From Apostichopus japonicus (Eukaryota > Echinodermata > Holothuroidea > Aspidochirotida > Stichopodidae), in contig NC_092574.1 in the NCBI RefSeq assembly GCF_037975245.1, positions 20,903,713-20,967,712 of the forward strand: DNA of 64,000 nucleotides, read 5' to 3'. This document shows, piece by piece, positions 1-11,777 of this stretch. The notes under the pieces are model-generated. The model had not been told where the DNA came from. It made no database searches and saw nothing but the letters and a program-made list of their open reading frames with translations. Position 1 is the first letter of the stretch. Each line of letters starts with the position of its first letter. Both the position numbers and the translations under genes were made by a program.

Positions 1-1640
1 AGAAGGAATCACATGACACAGGTTTAATCAGAAAGTTTAATTGATGTGGTAATAGAAATTTCGCACGCAGTCTGTTCTTTGGAACGTGTTATCACTCGAT
101 GAAAAGCATTTATTCATCACACTACAGTTAAGAGGCTGTGTCTTGATTGATGTCATAAGATGCATGGAATGTTCAGGTTTTCTGAGGGGTAAATCTGCAG
201 TTGTATATTTAACTGCCTAGCAGAAGAAAAATAATTTAGGCCTGGAAATGACAGTTATCTAAAGACGGCATATTCCTTACACTTCACGTTGGGCTGGTGG
301 TTATCCAAATTACAGCTGTCGCTAATTTTGCTTCCTTGCTTTACAATTTGGAACACCATTTCGGATGGGAAAACCGTAGATTTCTCCTGGATGAAAAATT
401 TAACTGATACTTTAGCCGGCCAGCCTGGGGACTATCCAACGAACTCTCCCAGATGCTAGCTTTTATTTGCTTCTACCGACTGACAACCCGTCTTTACCGT
501 GCAAACATGGGTACGTCATTTATGATCCCGGGATGGGAACCTTCAAGGATAATCAGATTCGAGGGAACAATTTGTTATGAATTTAAGAGTTTATACCACC
601 AGTACCCCTGTGATTAAGTATGTCAATGTTTCAATTCTAGAAATAGACAATGGACCAAGGTTTGATAAGATGGTGGTACAGGTGAGGTGCCACAGCCCCG
701 GGGTATGTGGTCAAGTGAGGTGGAAGGGGAAGTACCATGGGTTTATTGAGACTTTTGAAAGGGGGCGCTATGAAATAACCCCTTATCAGTTTACTTGTAG
801 CACTTTTTAGAATTATATAAAAGAACACTTCTAATTTATCTAGATGACGCTTTTCAGGGTTTTCGTATAAAGTGGTGACCCCTTGTGACCCCCTTGTGAC
901 CCCGCATTTACCCTGTGCCTCCGGCTTGGCACACCTGGCTAATGTATCATTACACTCCATGTGAACAATGAATTGGTAAATCGTATAGTAAAGGGGTTCA
1001 TATTGCCACTATGTACAAAAGATAACATCGCTTTTTCAGCTGCATAGTTCTATATAAACGTTTTAGGGAGTTATCCTCATAATACTAGTAATCTGGGTTT
1101 GTCATCACACGAATAAAAACAAATTGTTGTTAAAGAAATCTGACGGTATTGTTGACATTGGCAAATAATTTAACAAGCAGAATTGTTTCTTCATATAGAA
1201 AGAAGTAATCGCTTGCTTACCATTATTTAACAAAGGCATGCGTTTTTATTCTCCATGAAACTGGCATACTTTAAAGGCGAACAAATTTCCAGAATACAGC
1301 CAGGGTTCGAAACGACCCCAACAGGCTTTTCGTTTGCCGCCATATTGAAACACTGGTAGCGACTTGGTATGGAGGAAGGTCGATATCTATAATACAGTAC
1401 CATGATTCAATCGGGACAGGTACGGATAATACACTTGAATTTAGTCAAGAGACCACCCCCCCCCCCCCCCCCTTCAACAACCTTCCACGTGCATTTTGAG
1501 AAAATGGCATTGTTGCTTGTAAGAACAAGACCAATCAACGTTTACGTCATCGAATGAATACAGTCTCTGTAGTTAGTCTCCTTGCTTAGGTCATGCCTGT
1601 GACCACGTGATTATGAAGACGTACGACTCATCGTATTTAC
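1..1640. other. No gene recognised
   Basis: It contains a short tandem phrase (GTGACCCCTTGTGACCCCC, about 873-905) and a poly-C run near 1456. The small overlapping ORFs on both strands around 577-960 have no recognisable domain. Confidence 0.5.
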
Positions 1641-1757
1641 CATCAGGTGGCATACTCCTATTAGAGTCCGCCCGGATGTTCTCCGTCAGGAAAAGTGCCA
1701 AACCATAGGAGAACATCGTTTTTGATATGTTATCAATCAGGATCTGGTTTTTTGTAG
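1641..1757 (-). CDS. Candidate internal exon B of the same unrecognised gene
   Basis: This is an open stretch on the minus strand. It starts after a possible acceptor (…AACATGCAAG) and ends at a possible donor (GTAAAT). It would encode TKNQILIDNISKTMFSYG and then an acidic/polar tail (…NRSMPPD). A 136-bp intron would separate it from exon A, and the leftover base of exon A completes its first codon. No domain is recognised. It could equally be a chance ORF. Confidence 0.2.
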
Positions 1758-1893
1758 CTTGCATGTTGAAGAGCATGAATGAATGTACATGTGGTGCAAA
1801 AAGTGGGTCAATTCAGGCAATTTTAGACCCCTTCAGGCCTCCCAGGAGCAGCGTAGGAAAATTGTTTACTACTGAGTGAAGAGGTTTGTTTAC

Positions 1894-2008
1894 AAGTGAC
1901 AAAAACTTCAGGCTCTGATAGCAAATAAGCTGCAGGGTCATGATACGGAAAATTGATGGTGCCATGAAAGGCCAACTTGTCAGCTATCCTGCGATGGGTA
2001 GCGTTTAG
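1894..2008 (-). CDS. Candidate internal exon A of an unrecognised gene
   Basis: Read on the minus strand, a 115-bp open stretch is bounded by a plausible acceptor (…TCTCACTAG, ending at 2009) and a donor (GTAAAC, starting at 1893). It encodes 38 codons plus one base, beginning LNATHRRIADKLAFHGTI and ending near EPEVFVT. Composition looks more protein-like than the surrounding AT-rich DNA. I do not recognise the family. Joined to candidate exon B (1641-1757) the phase is consistent, which would happen by chance about one time in three. No start, stop or further exons were found. Confidence 0.2.
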
Positions 2009-2546
2009 CTAGTGAGAACTTTTATCTAGACTTAAAGACCACATTACTTTTGTGATTTAGTGTGGAAAGTCAATGGGGGTTTTAATGGGCATATGCTATA
2101 CCATCACTGTTCCGGTGATAGAAAAAACACAGATACTTAAGGTATCACAAGTCCCGGCTTCGAAAGAGAAAACGGTATTGTACACAATCTTGGTTGAAAT
2201 GTTGCTAAGAGACATACTAGGCTTATGAACCTATATGTTAAATTATGAAACAGTGAAAACAACAAGTTAAGTTTGAAAAACCAAGTGAGAGCAACACAAT
2301 AAAGCTATGTTTAATTTCCATGGGCAGGAAACATACACAATAGTCGAAATTATGCACACGTGTATTTAATTTTACTTTTCAGGCTGAACTTTTCAGGCTG
2401 TTCAGATATTTTCGGTGCAACAATTGCTTTTATTAATATTAATAAACCTATATGTATGTTTACAAAAGTGTGTAAATATTTATTTTGAAGTCCTAACTAG
2501 TCCATACAGATAAACTCACTCTATGTTTGTTTCTTTCTATGCAGCG

Positions 2547-2548
<2 letters not shown>

Positions 2549-2615
<67 letters not shown>

Positions 2616-2621
2616 TATATT

Positions 2622-2658
<37 letters not shown>

Positions 2659-2679
2659 TTATATATATATATATATATA

Positions 2680-2723
<44 letters not shown>
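2549..2723. repeat. (TA)n microsatellite
   Basis: About 175 bp of TA dinucleotides with a few T-T, G and C interruptions. Confidence 0.97.
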
Positions 2724-2727
<4 letters not shown>

Positions 2728-3217
2728 TTGCGTACATAATTTTCATCGAAGATCTATATCTATATCTCCTCTCTGAGAACATAAAGGACGAATGAACATG
2801 CTTCACAAAATAAACAAAATTAAAACTAAAAAATTGTCTCCCTGAGTGGAGAATTAATGTTTCCATAATTAATGGTTGACTGATACCTAAAATCATGTTA
2901 AGGTCATTCATTATACTTCAAAGACTTTTATAATATAAGTTTTGTTCATAAGAACTCTATTCAGTTCGTGCTCATTCAACGTCAAATAATTCTATAGGAT
3001 CACATTAGTAAAATCGATGGTATTTTTAATCGGATGCCGGTATCCTGGAAGGGCGACTATATGAATCTAATTTATATATCTTTCATCCCTTTTCTACCGA
3101 TGCCGATCGAGCTGTTTATCTGAAGTCCGTGGCCTAGATTATATTATAGAATATCTGGGTTGTTCTTGTTCAGATACACATTGCAATGCGTGCACATTAG
3201 TCTCAGTTAACTTTTAA

Positions 3218-3835
3218 AGCAGCATTTTGCGTTGGGTCGCTTTTTTCCACTTTTTTAACATGTGCATCGATTTTTTTACATGTATCAATCATAAAACAGC
3301 AATCTAAGATACCATCCAAGTTTCACCCTGCCAAGAGCGTTAATTAGCGAGTAATTAACGATTTATGTCGATAAATGAGAAGAGTGTCCTCGACAAATTT
3401 CACAGTTAAAATTAATCGCATATACAATTCCGTCAAACCCACTAGTTTGAATTCAACCAATCAGAGATGCAGGCTTAGTTATGAGCCGTTGCTAAAAATA
3501 GATTCAAGACTTCGCGTTGGTTGTACCAGGGAGTTGTTATGCAACTCCCTGGTACAACTGCCATATAGACTGTACACAAATCAAGCGTGGTGTTATATTA
3601 CGTATCTGTCAATGACGTTCGTAGTGTTTAAATATTCATATTATGGGCGAGGTTTATTGGGTTCCCAACGGAAAATATCTTGGAGAACAACAAAGTTGAA
3701 AGTTGCAAATTTTTCGACTTTTATGCCACCATTTGAAGTAAAATATAAATAGATTAGCTAGTTATGTATGTCGTTATAGCAAAGTGGAATCAGTGAGGTT
3801 GAGAAAAATCATAGAAAATGACGCAAAATGCTGCT
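3218..3835. mobile_element. TTAA-flanked MITE (piggyBac- or Kolobok-like)
   Basis: The inverted ends AGCAGCATTTTGCG lie directly inside TTAA on both sides (3214-3217, 3836-3839). TTAA duplications are typical of piggyBac and Kolobok; the termini do not decide between them. It encloses a 23-bp palindrome (CGTTAATTA arms, near 3338-3360) and the 39-bp palindrome at 3520-3558. The overlapping 125-aa ORF has no recognisable domain. Confidence 0.65.
3520..3558. repeat. 39-bp near-perfect palindrome (CAGGGAGTTG family)
   Basis: The arms are GTTGTACCAGGGAGTTG (3520-3536) and its exact reverse complement (3542-3558) around the loop TTATG. The CAGGGAGTTG core recurs in two palindromes at 63.4-63.7 kb. 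Confidence 0.85.
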
Positions 3836-3839
3836 TTAA

Positions 3840-5914
3840 GCAGGATAGTGTGGAGTTGTCTTATGAACGTTTTCTTTTAAGAGCCTTTAACCAACTTTTC
3901 AAGAACAGTTCTCGTCATGAAAAGGAAAATAAGAAAAGAGAAAAAAAAAAGAATTAGTATTTTGCGAGCAAAATATTACAAGCTAGAATAAATATACCAG
4001 AAAATTAAGCTAAGTATTTGGAGCATGGTGCAAAAAAGAGGGCGCAAGTCCGGAACTGAAATTCTCACAGAGAGTTCTCATCTGGCGCGGGTCAAGCTAC
4101 TATAGACTGCTATACGTAAGAGAGCACGTTTAAGACATCATTTGTATGCAGATTCTTTAGTCTATAAGCTAGCAACCTGTCAGATGAGATTCCAGTATAT
4201 AGTGTTTACGCATTGATAACCTATGTTTACTTAAACTATGGCAAAGTTGGTAGTTAAAGACAATCAGTATTGGGCTTAAATTTAGTTGAAAACTTTGTTT
4301 AAATGATTCAATTTTTCCAGAATGATTTTCTAGAGGAGCGGATCCTCCATATTATATGAGTGAGAAGAGTGAGAAGGATGCATGGCTCGTTCAAATCTGA
4401 GCATCATTGACCATTACTGGACTTACTAGCATATTTGTGGAGGGGTGCGGGTGGAGATGCTGGTGATCTTTATACTACAAGGATTATCTATAGATCGATT
4501 TGAATGTCAGCTAGGAAACAGAGTTATCTTATTCAAGTTTCACTGGGCAAAAAGATACAACTTGTAGGAGGAGGTAAGCATAATATCAGGGTTCCGTGAT
4601 TGAGTGTTTCGTAAAGACACAACTACAACAATGCGATTGTTTTTGCTAGTTTTATCCAAACCATTTTTTTAAAAGCATCATATTGTTCTTCCGCCACACT
4701 GCAAAATGAAGGGTACATGTAATGGCTATTGACTATTCGTGATGTCATTTTACATAGGAAACGCAGACAGCCTGTGATTTCCATCATGTCTTGCTAACTT
4801 TTCAGACGTTACCTAGAAATATATGCATAAATTTATTTATGATTCTTTACAATATTTAAATGAAATGTTAAAGGAAAAAATTAACCCGGTCTTGGCGAAA
4901 AATCTTAACCCAGCTCTCAAAACAAAAAGCCAACATTCCTGACCTAGTCTGCTGCATACAAGCACTTATAGCTTTATATCGGAGCATCCTTCCCCTCCCC
5001 CATACCCCCACCCCACCCCACCCCTTCCCATTCACACACACACACACGTCCTGTATACATGTGTTAATCGGGTTCGAAGTATAATACGGTTATGTTAAAG
5101 CTGTAAATACCAACCTATTATATCTGAATTGATAATACTGAATATTCAGTTATGTAAATTTAATAGATTGCTATGCCTTGACCATTATTTTCGTCCATTT
5201 TTGGCTGTAGGTATCACCTGCCCCACCCCGGAAAGACAAAATAATGAATGTCAGGCACTCGACCTACGTATTGTAATTTCTTTAACAGTAGCTGAAAGAA
5301 ACTCTCAAACAATGATGGTTTTTATCTTCTCAGATGAACTTTATTGGCCTATAGTACATTTCATAAATTCTTAGGTTAAAATAGTCATCAAGTTTCGCCG
5401 CCGTACTGCAGGGTGTATATCCATTTACTTGAGTTTCATAACTCAATGACGTAAACTGGGCAGGGGCATTTTGCCGTCGCCTATAGTTACCTTTCCTTTC
5501 TGTTGTCTTTCATGTTGATAAAGTTCATTAATGCGATGAACACGGTTATCAACTCTCAAAGCGTGAAAGAGCCCGAAGTGTGCAGGGCACAAATTACACA
5601 AAGCATACCCCTCATACTTTCTAACTTATTTCTTCTTTTTTTAAATATTTTTCATTAAAAGGATTTTTTACATGACACTCCACCCACAGTTGTCAACAAA
5701 ACCCAAAGAAACATGTTTCTTGATCAACAATTTAATTCTGGAAACGGCACACGTGACACTATGAACAATGTTGCACTTTTAATTAGTTTTCAGTTCCTCA
5801 TGGTATGAAATGCTTTCCGGCAACTTTTTGAAACATTTGTAGATAGATACATGATTTTTTTTCACCTCTTGGTTTACAGATTCATTGCCTCGGGCGAAAC
5901 GGGAAATGAAGTCA
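3840..5914. other. No gene or element recognised
   Basis: AT-rich DNA with a C/A-rich low-complexity stretch and short (CA)n at about 4990-5048. Confidence 0.5.
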
Positions 5915-5918
5915 TTAC

Positions 5919-6302
5919 TGTTATGACCACCCGAGGGTGTTCATGATAAACTTCGCCGATCACTATCTTACTTACAAGAAAGTACATACTGAAAAACATG
6001 TTTTCTTATCAAAGGAAAAGACTTCGACAAGTTAAATTATGTTTCTTGTCTTGATGTATGGTAATGTATTGATATCTAAAACTGATTTGTACAACTTGAA
6101 AGGTTATAGTCCATCGGAGGTGCCTAATATAGTCATATTAAGTTTGCTTAATTTGTTTGTTTTTTAGCAAAATTATTGCCGAGGAAGAACAAAGCACTTT
6201 GTTTCACCGACATGAGGAACACAACAGTATATATATAGCTGAGCTGTCGTCGATGAAATAAAGTCAACTCTCTCTATCGCAGATATATTGGCACGGGTTT
6301 CA
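5919..6302 (+). mobile_element. Possible solo LTR
   Basis: A 384-bp segment begins TGTTATGACC and ends GGGTTTCA, flanked by TTAC on both sides (5915-5918, 6303-6306). It contains a TATA-like TATATATAG (about 6228) and an AATAAA signal (about 6257) in the order expected for U3-R-U5. No adjacent coding region, second LTR or clear primer-binding site is seen. The start overlaps an inverted CCTCGGG/CCCGAGG pair, which weakens the call. Confidence 0.35.
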
Positions 6303-6306
6303 TTAC

Positions 6307-9300
6307 AGCCCAATGGCTCCCTCCGTCAAACATGACAGAATTATAAACCCTGCCCAACTCGGTCAAAAATATCTGAAAGTGCCATCTGTGCCACAGAAAG
6401 CCGATATATGCCGATGTATACATAAAGATATAATATTAAACTAGGTTATTGGATATTGATAACATGCAGCTTTATCAACAACAACAAAACTGCGGCCCCC
6501 ATCCATACCCCCACCCTTCCCCCCCCCCCCCTCCCCCGCTTCACCTGTATTTAGGACAATGCATACTGAGGGAATCATAAGCACACTTCATGGGTATCTT
6601 ATAGTGTGTTGCGCCATAATTCGTATGCATTGTGAACCAAGACTACAGTTAAACAACATGCCATGCCCAGTTAATCTTTATTTTAGAACGACTTGCGTAG
6701 TACAGACTCCAAGGAGCAAATAAAAAAAAGAAAAGTTAACTACTAAAGTTTTATTTTTAAAACTTAAAAATGATTACGATATACCATAATTTGTTTCTCG
6801 CGGTCAGTATAACACTATATATACGTATTTAAATATGGATTACTTATGTGTACTAATTAAGCACATGCAGCCGTCGATATCGTAAATTACTTACATACAC
6901 CGATTTATTTTTAAGTCTGAGAGAGCACTTTTGTTATTCACCTTGATTTGTCATATAATAAAACTAAATCTTGTTTTTATGTTTATTTTGCACTTTAGCA
7001 AATGAATTTAGTACTAGTTCAACAGTCAAACCTGAAATAAGAATGGCTAAACAGAAACCAATTACCCTAAGAAAGTGGCATCTCACAACCTATGGACAGA
7101 CATCTTTCTATCTGTCTATCTATAGACATCTGTCTATCGACAGAACAAGAATAAAAGTAGGCTTAAGTTCACTGTATTTTTCTTCGCTATACTCATTCCA
7201 CTTTGCGCTGGTTAAGTTCACTACGTATCCTGAGTTTACTGCAGTGGGTGTTACCTTCTGCTATTGGTGTCAGGGTAGTTATATAACTGCTCATATGATC
7301 AGTATTAATGAGATTATGTTAAAAAATGCGCATAAATGTTGATTGAAATAAACCTGTCCATCTCAATTGATGGGCCCTATATATAAACAACATTTGAACC
7401 TGTGGAGAAAAACGAGAGTAGTTTAAAATTCCATGTCCATTTAATTGGAGTTGTCACAATGCAATTGAATGTTAGTGTCCATGGAATTATATTACTATGC
7501 CTCGCTCTCTCTGTGAATGTGAACAGAATCTTGTAGACTCTGTTAGACATTAATTTTCTTTTGTCCTTTTACCCTCGGGTAGCATGAGGTCACATAGTGT
7601 CCTGATTCTAAAATGTCTGTATTTATTACTATACAGTTGCATGAACCACAGGATATCTAGATACTTACAGGAAGCAGATTATTTTTACAACAAACCAAAC
7701 GTAAACAACAAACGTAGTTTAGCTAGCATTAACAGTCTAAGAAGTGACCACCTGCTAAGAGAAAGAATATTTAATCAGACTTGAAAAATGTTGACATCTG
7801 TTAGGGGACTGGCTACCGCGAATGACCTGGTGTATATGCTAAGAACTGGGGCGTAAGTTCGAATGCAGGTCTTTCAGCACATTCTTTATAACCGGCGTTA
7901 CAAAGCAAGAGGTCACTAGATGTCCTGCTTTTACAGATCACCAGTACTGCTCCAATATGCTAGATAATGGATAAGTCAGTGAATGGTTACCTAAGATCGA
8001 ATTTTAGCAAACCTTTTACTGCCACTTTAAAAGAAGTCAATTACACCGTTTTTTAATTGTTTTTGTCTTAATTGTCTATTTAACACTATTTAATGACTAG
8101 AACTAATTTAAAGGACCAGAGCCTCAGCTGGAAAGTACTTTGTAAAACTTCAATAGCAAGTTTTAGCTGAGACAATTTCCTAATGCTATTACCACTCTAG
8201 ACTGTACTCCCATGCCGCGCTTTAAAGCATTTTTAAAAGTAGTACAAACAGTTCCTAAGCTTTATGTGGATAGAAACATGATTATTCATATTGCTCTTAC
8301 TAACAATACAAGTGTGTTGAAGTGGGACATGAACGTACGGTTTAGAAAAACATGTCCCAATTGGGTGCAAGGTTCAGCTTGCTAACATTTTGGGCCAATA
8401 CAACTGACTTTTAATTGACCAGCTGTTTGTACAGTACTGCAATAGGCCTACCGCGCAGTTGTTTCTCATGACTATCAAAAGTATCAAAAAGTTGCACAGT
8501 GTAACTCTTTAAATGCCTGTTTTATTTTTCTCGAGTAAAACATCCTTTTTACCCGGGCCAGAGTTTCAGGTAGCCCGTTACAAACATGAAACAACGATGA
8601 CAATAATAAGTCAGGATTATATATTCGAATCATAATGTCAAATATTTTGCAAAATATTAGTACAAGAAAAATCAGAAATATTAAATTTAAGCAATGTGTT
8701 GAGTTACCGCATTATTCATGGTCGGAGGATCGCTAAAAAAAATATATAAAAAAAAATAAAAAATTGTCAGCGTACTTTCTTAGTTTGCCCACAATGAACA
8801 ACAACAGCAAAATCACACAATGACAATGAATTAGAATTTACTAAAATAATCCATATTCCATGCATAAAATAAAAATTGCAAGAGTGAAATTCAGAGAACC
8901 AAATACTAATCCAAAACATATGTGGTTGTGAAATGTCATATTTTAGACCAGGTTGGACAAGTCTTCATACAGTGTGTGTGTTTGACGAGACATTAACATT
9001 TTACTTGTTTATCACACGTATACATCTACCTCATAGCCTGATCAATGATAATGCTCATACAGACTATAGGCCCCATCAGTCCCCATACAGCTGATGTAAT
9101 CCATCATGTGTCCTGGATGATGCCTTTATTTGGGGCTTCAATCTGAGGAACGAAAAACATAAAATCTCTTAAAAAACATAAGATAAGAGAATCAGTAAAA
9201 CTGACAGTTTTTCATGCATGTGAAGAATAAGGACAGCCGGCCAATTCACGGCTTATGATTCTGTTTGTCTGGGTTTTACATAACAAAAGGAGCGGGGGGG

Positions 9301-10299
9301 GGGAGGGGGGTTAGGGCCAGAAGAGAAAATTGCTTCATAGAAATGTTCAGGAATTGGGGATGGACACACACACACAAAAATGGCAAAAGAAAAATAAATT
9401 GCCATGCTATATATGATACTGGAAAGGCTATTTGTTGTTATAGCAATTGATAATCTGCTTTTCATCAGGTTTCCCTCTTTAACTATATAAGCATATCGAA
9501 CGAGATTACTTTGAACACGTTTCTGTGTTATATTTTTGCAACGTAGCTTACTGCAGCGTACGTACAAGCAATTACACTTTCAAATGTGAGCCAATCGTAA
9601 GCTGTATATATGTTGCTACCGAAAAAAATGTGTGACGTGAGAAAGCGAGGGAAGAATTCACTGTCTCATACTTCCCTGAGTTCCGGTACATTAACGTCGG
9701 CACTCTAAAAAATTACTTAGACATTTTTTTGGTCATCTGAATGTCGTCGTCGCAGAATAATAATAATAAAAACATCAACAAGGAGTCGTTGGTATATCTT
9801 TCTCTAACTATTCCATATTTAGGATTACAGTTTAATTTTTAATATAGGAATATTTTGTAAAGCTATATATTGATGGCGACGTTGGCTGATCAATACAGGC
9901 CTTAATTTTAACCGTTCTTGGGGGGGGGGGGTATGGAATCTAATAACTCAACCACAACATGTTCTGTTAAACTCAACATGAACAATATGTACTAAATCCT
10001 CGGACGATATTGAACACATATTTGTCCTTCATAAATTGGTATATGCATTGTTAACACGTTCTTTGAAGCCACAAAACATTGAACGTGACATGACAACGAC
10101 ATGGAAACGATCTGTGTGTTAGACTTAGACATCCAGTCACTTTGATTAAGTTGATTGATTGATCTTCTCAAATATTAAATATGTCATAGAAATGCCACCT
10201 TGACTGAAATCAGTGCTTTATAACTCTACAAGTGATCAAGATTTATTTTGTGCCAAATGTGAGTATTTAACCAACAATATACTCATTTTAATTATGCTG
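6307..10299. other. No gene or element recognised
   Basis: AT-rich DNA with poly-C (about 6518) and poly-G (about 9294) runs. A CTATCTGTC short repeat occurs near 7107-7141. ORFs of up to 123 codons here lack recognisable domains. Confidence 0.45.
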
Positions 10300-10681
<382 letters not shown>

Positions 10682-11490
10682 TGCTATTCTGGCTGTGTGT
10701 TTACTCAGCGTTCATAACTACTTAAACCAGATCACGAGAGTGTAACATTGAATCTAAGTGTATTTCATGTTAGTATTGGACTATATAGAATATATAACGT
10801 ATAATTGAGCAAACATATGATAATATGTAACGAGCTTTTTTATTTCAAGAAATCTGTTAAAATTTGAAATTTTGAAATGATAAAGAAAAACACATTCGCT
10901 TGGATGTACAATGTTGTATGCAATGAACCAAATGTAATGTTAAGTTAGCTTTACTTGGATATCATTTCAGTTATTGACAACAACAAAACAAGTTGAAGAG
11001 AAATATGTATCCGTGAGACCTAAGATCAAGCCTAGTTAACAAATTATATACTTCAATTTTAGTGATTTCATTTTTATACACGAGAATTACCTCACCAAGA
11101 CATCAATTCAGTGGAGCATCCATAAAACGAATGACTTGAAGTGAGAATAGAAAAATAAAAAGTCGAAGATAATATCACTTATCAGTTGACATCTGAAGGT
11201 CAAAAGCGTCAACTTCTGATATCCGCGCCGTCCAAAGAAGTTTTGTCAGTAGTAAACGTGGTTGAATGAGTCGTTAGTGTTTTAAGCTCCGAATTTGAGG
11301 GTGCAGTGAGCGTCAATTTGATCAAATTGATCAAAGTAAGACACACAACTAGGTGTGTTTTCTTTTTCCTAAAATGATTATTAATCAGATAGCAGTGAGT
11401 TATTAATACCAATTCACGATGAGACGTTTGTTCTTCAGGCACCTTTTCATATAAGTGTTACTCATATTGATATAACAAAAAGAAAAAGTG

Positions 11491-11493
11491 TTA

Positions 11494-11544
<51 letters not shown>
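11491..11544. repeat. (TA)n microsatellite
   Basis: A TA run adjoining the palindromic element at 11543. Confidence 0.95.
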
Positions 11545-11547
<3 letters not shown>

Positions 11548-11612
11548 ATCAAAGGCTATACGTGACCATGGTGATACTTTTCATGAAAACCTGTGGGATT
11601 GAACACGGCTTG

Positions 11613-11687
<75 letters not shown>

Positions 11688-11777
11688 GTAGTTATGTAAA
11701 TTTGATTTCAAGCCGTGTTCAATCCCACAGGTTTTCATGAAAAGTATCACCTGGTCACGTATAGCCTTTGATAACAT
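11543..11777. mobile_element. Palindromic element with (TA)n core
   Basis: Arms of about 73 bp (11543-11616 and 11705-11777) are almost exact reverse complements, starting ATGTTATCAAAGGCTATACG. They are separated by a long (TA)n run. A second (TA)n tract abuts the left end. It is probably a foldback MITE that expanded at a TA target or core; no coding capacity. Confidence 0.75.

Noticed and set aside
3375-3752. 125-codon ORF as a gene
   Set aside because: It lies wholly inside a TTAA MITE and runs through a palindrome.
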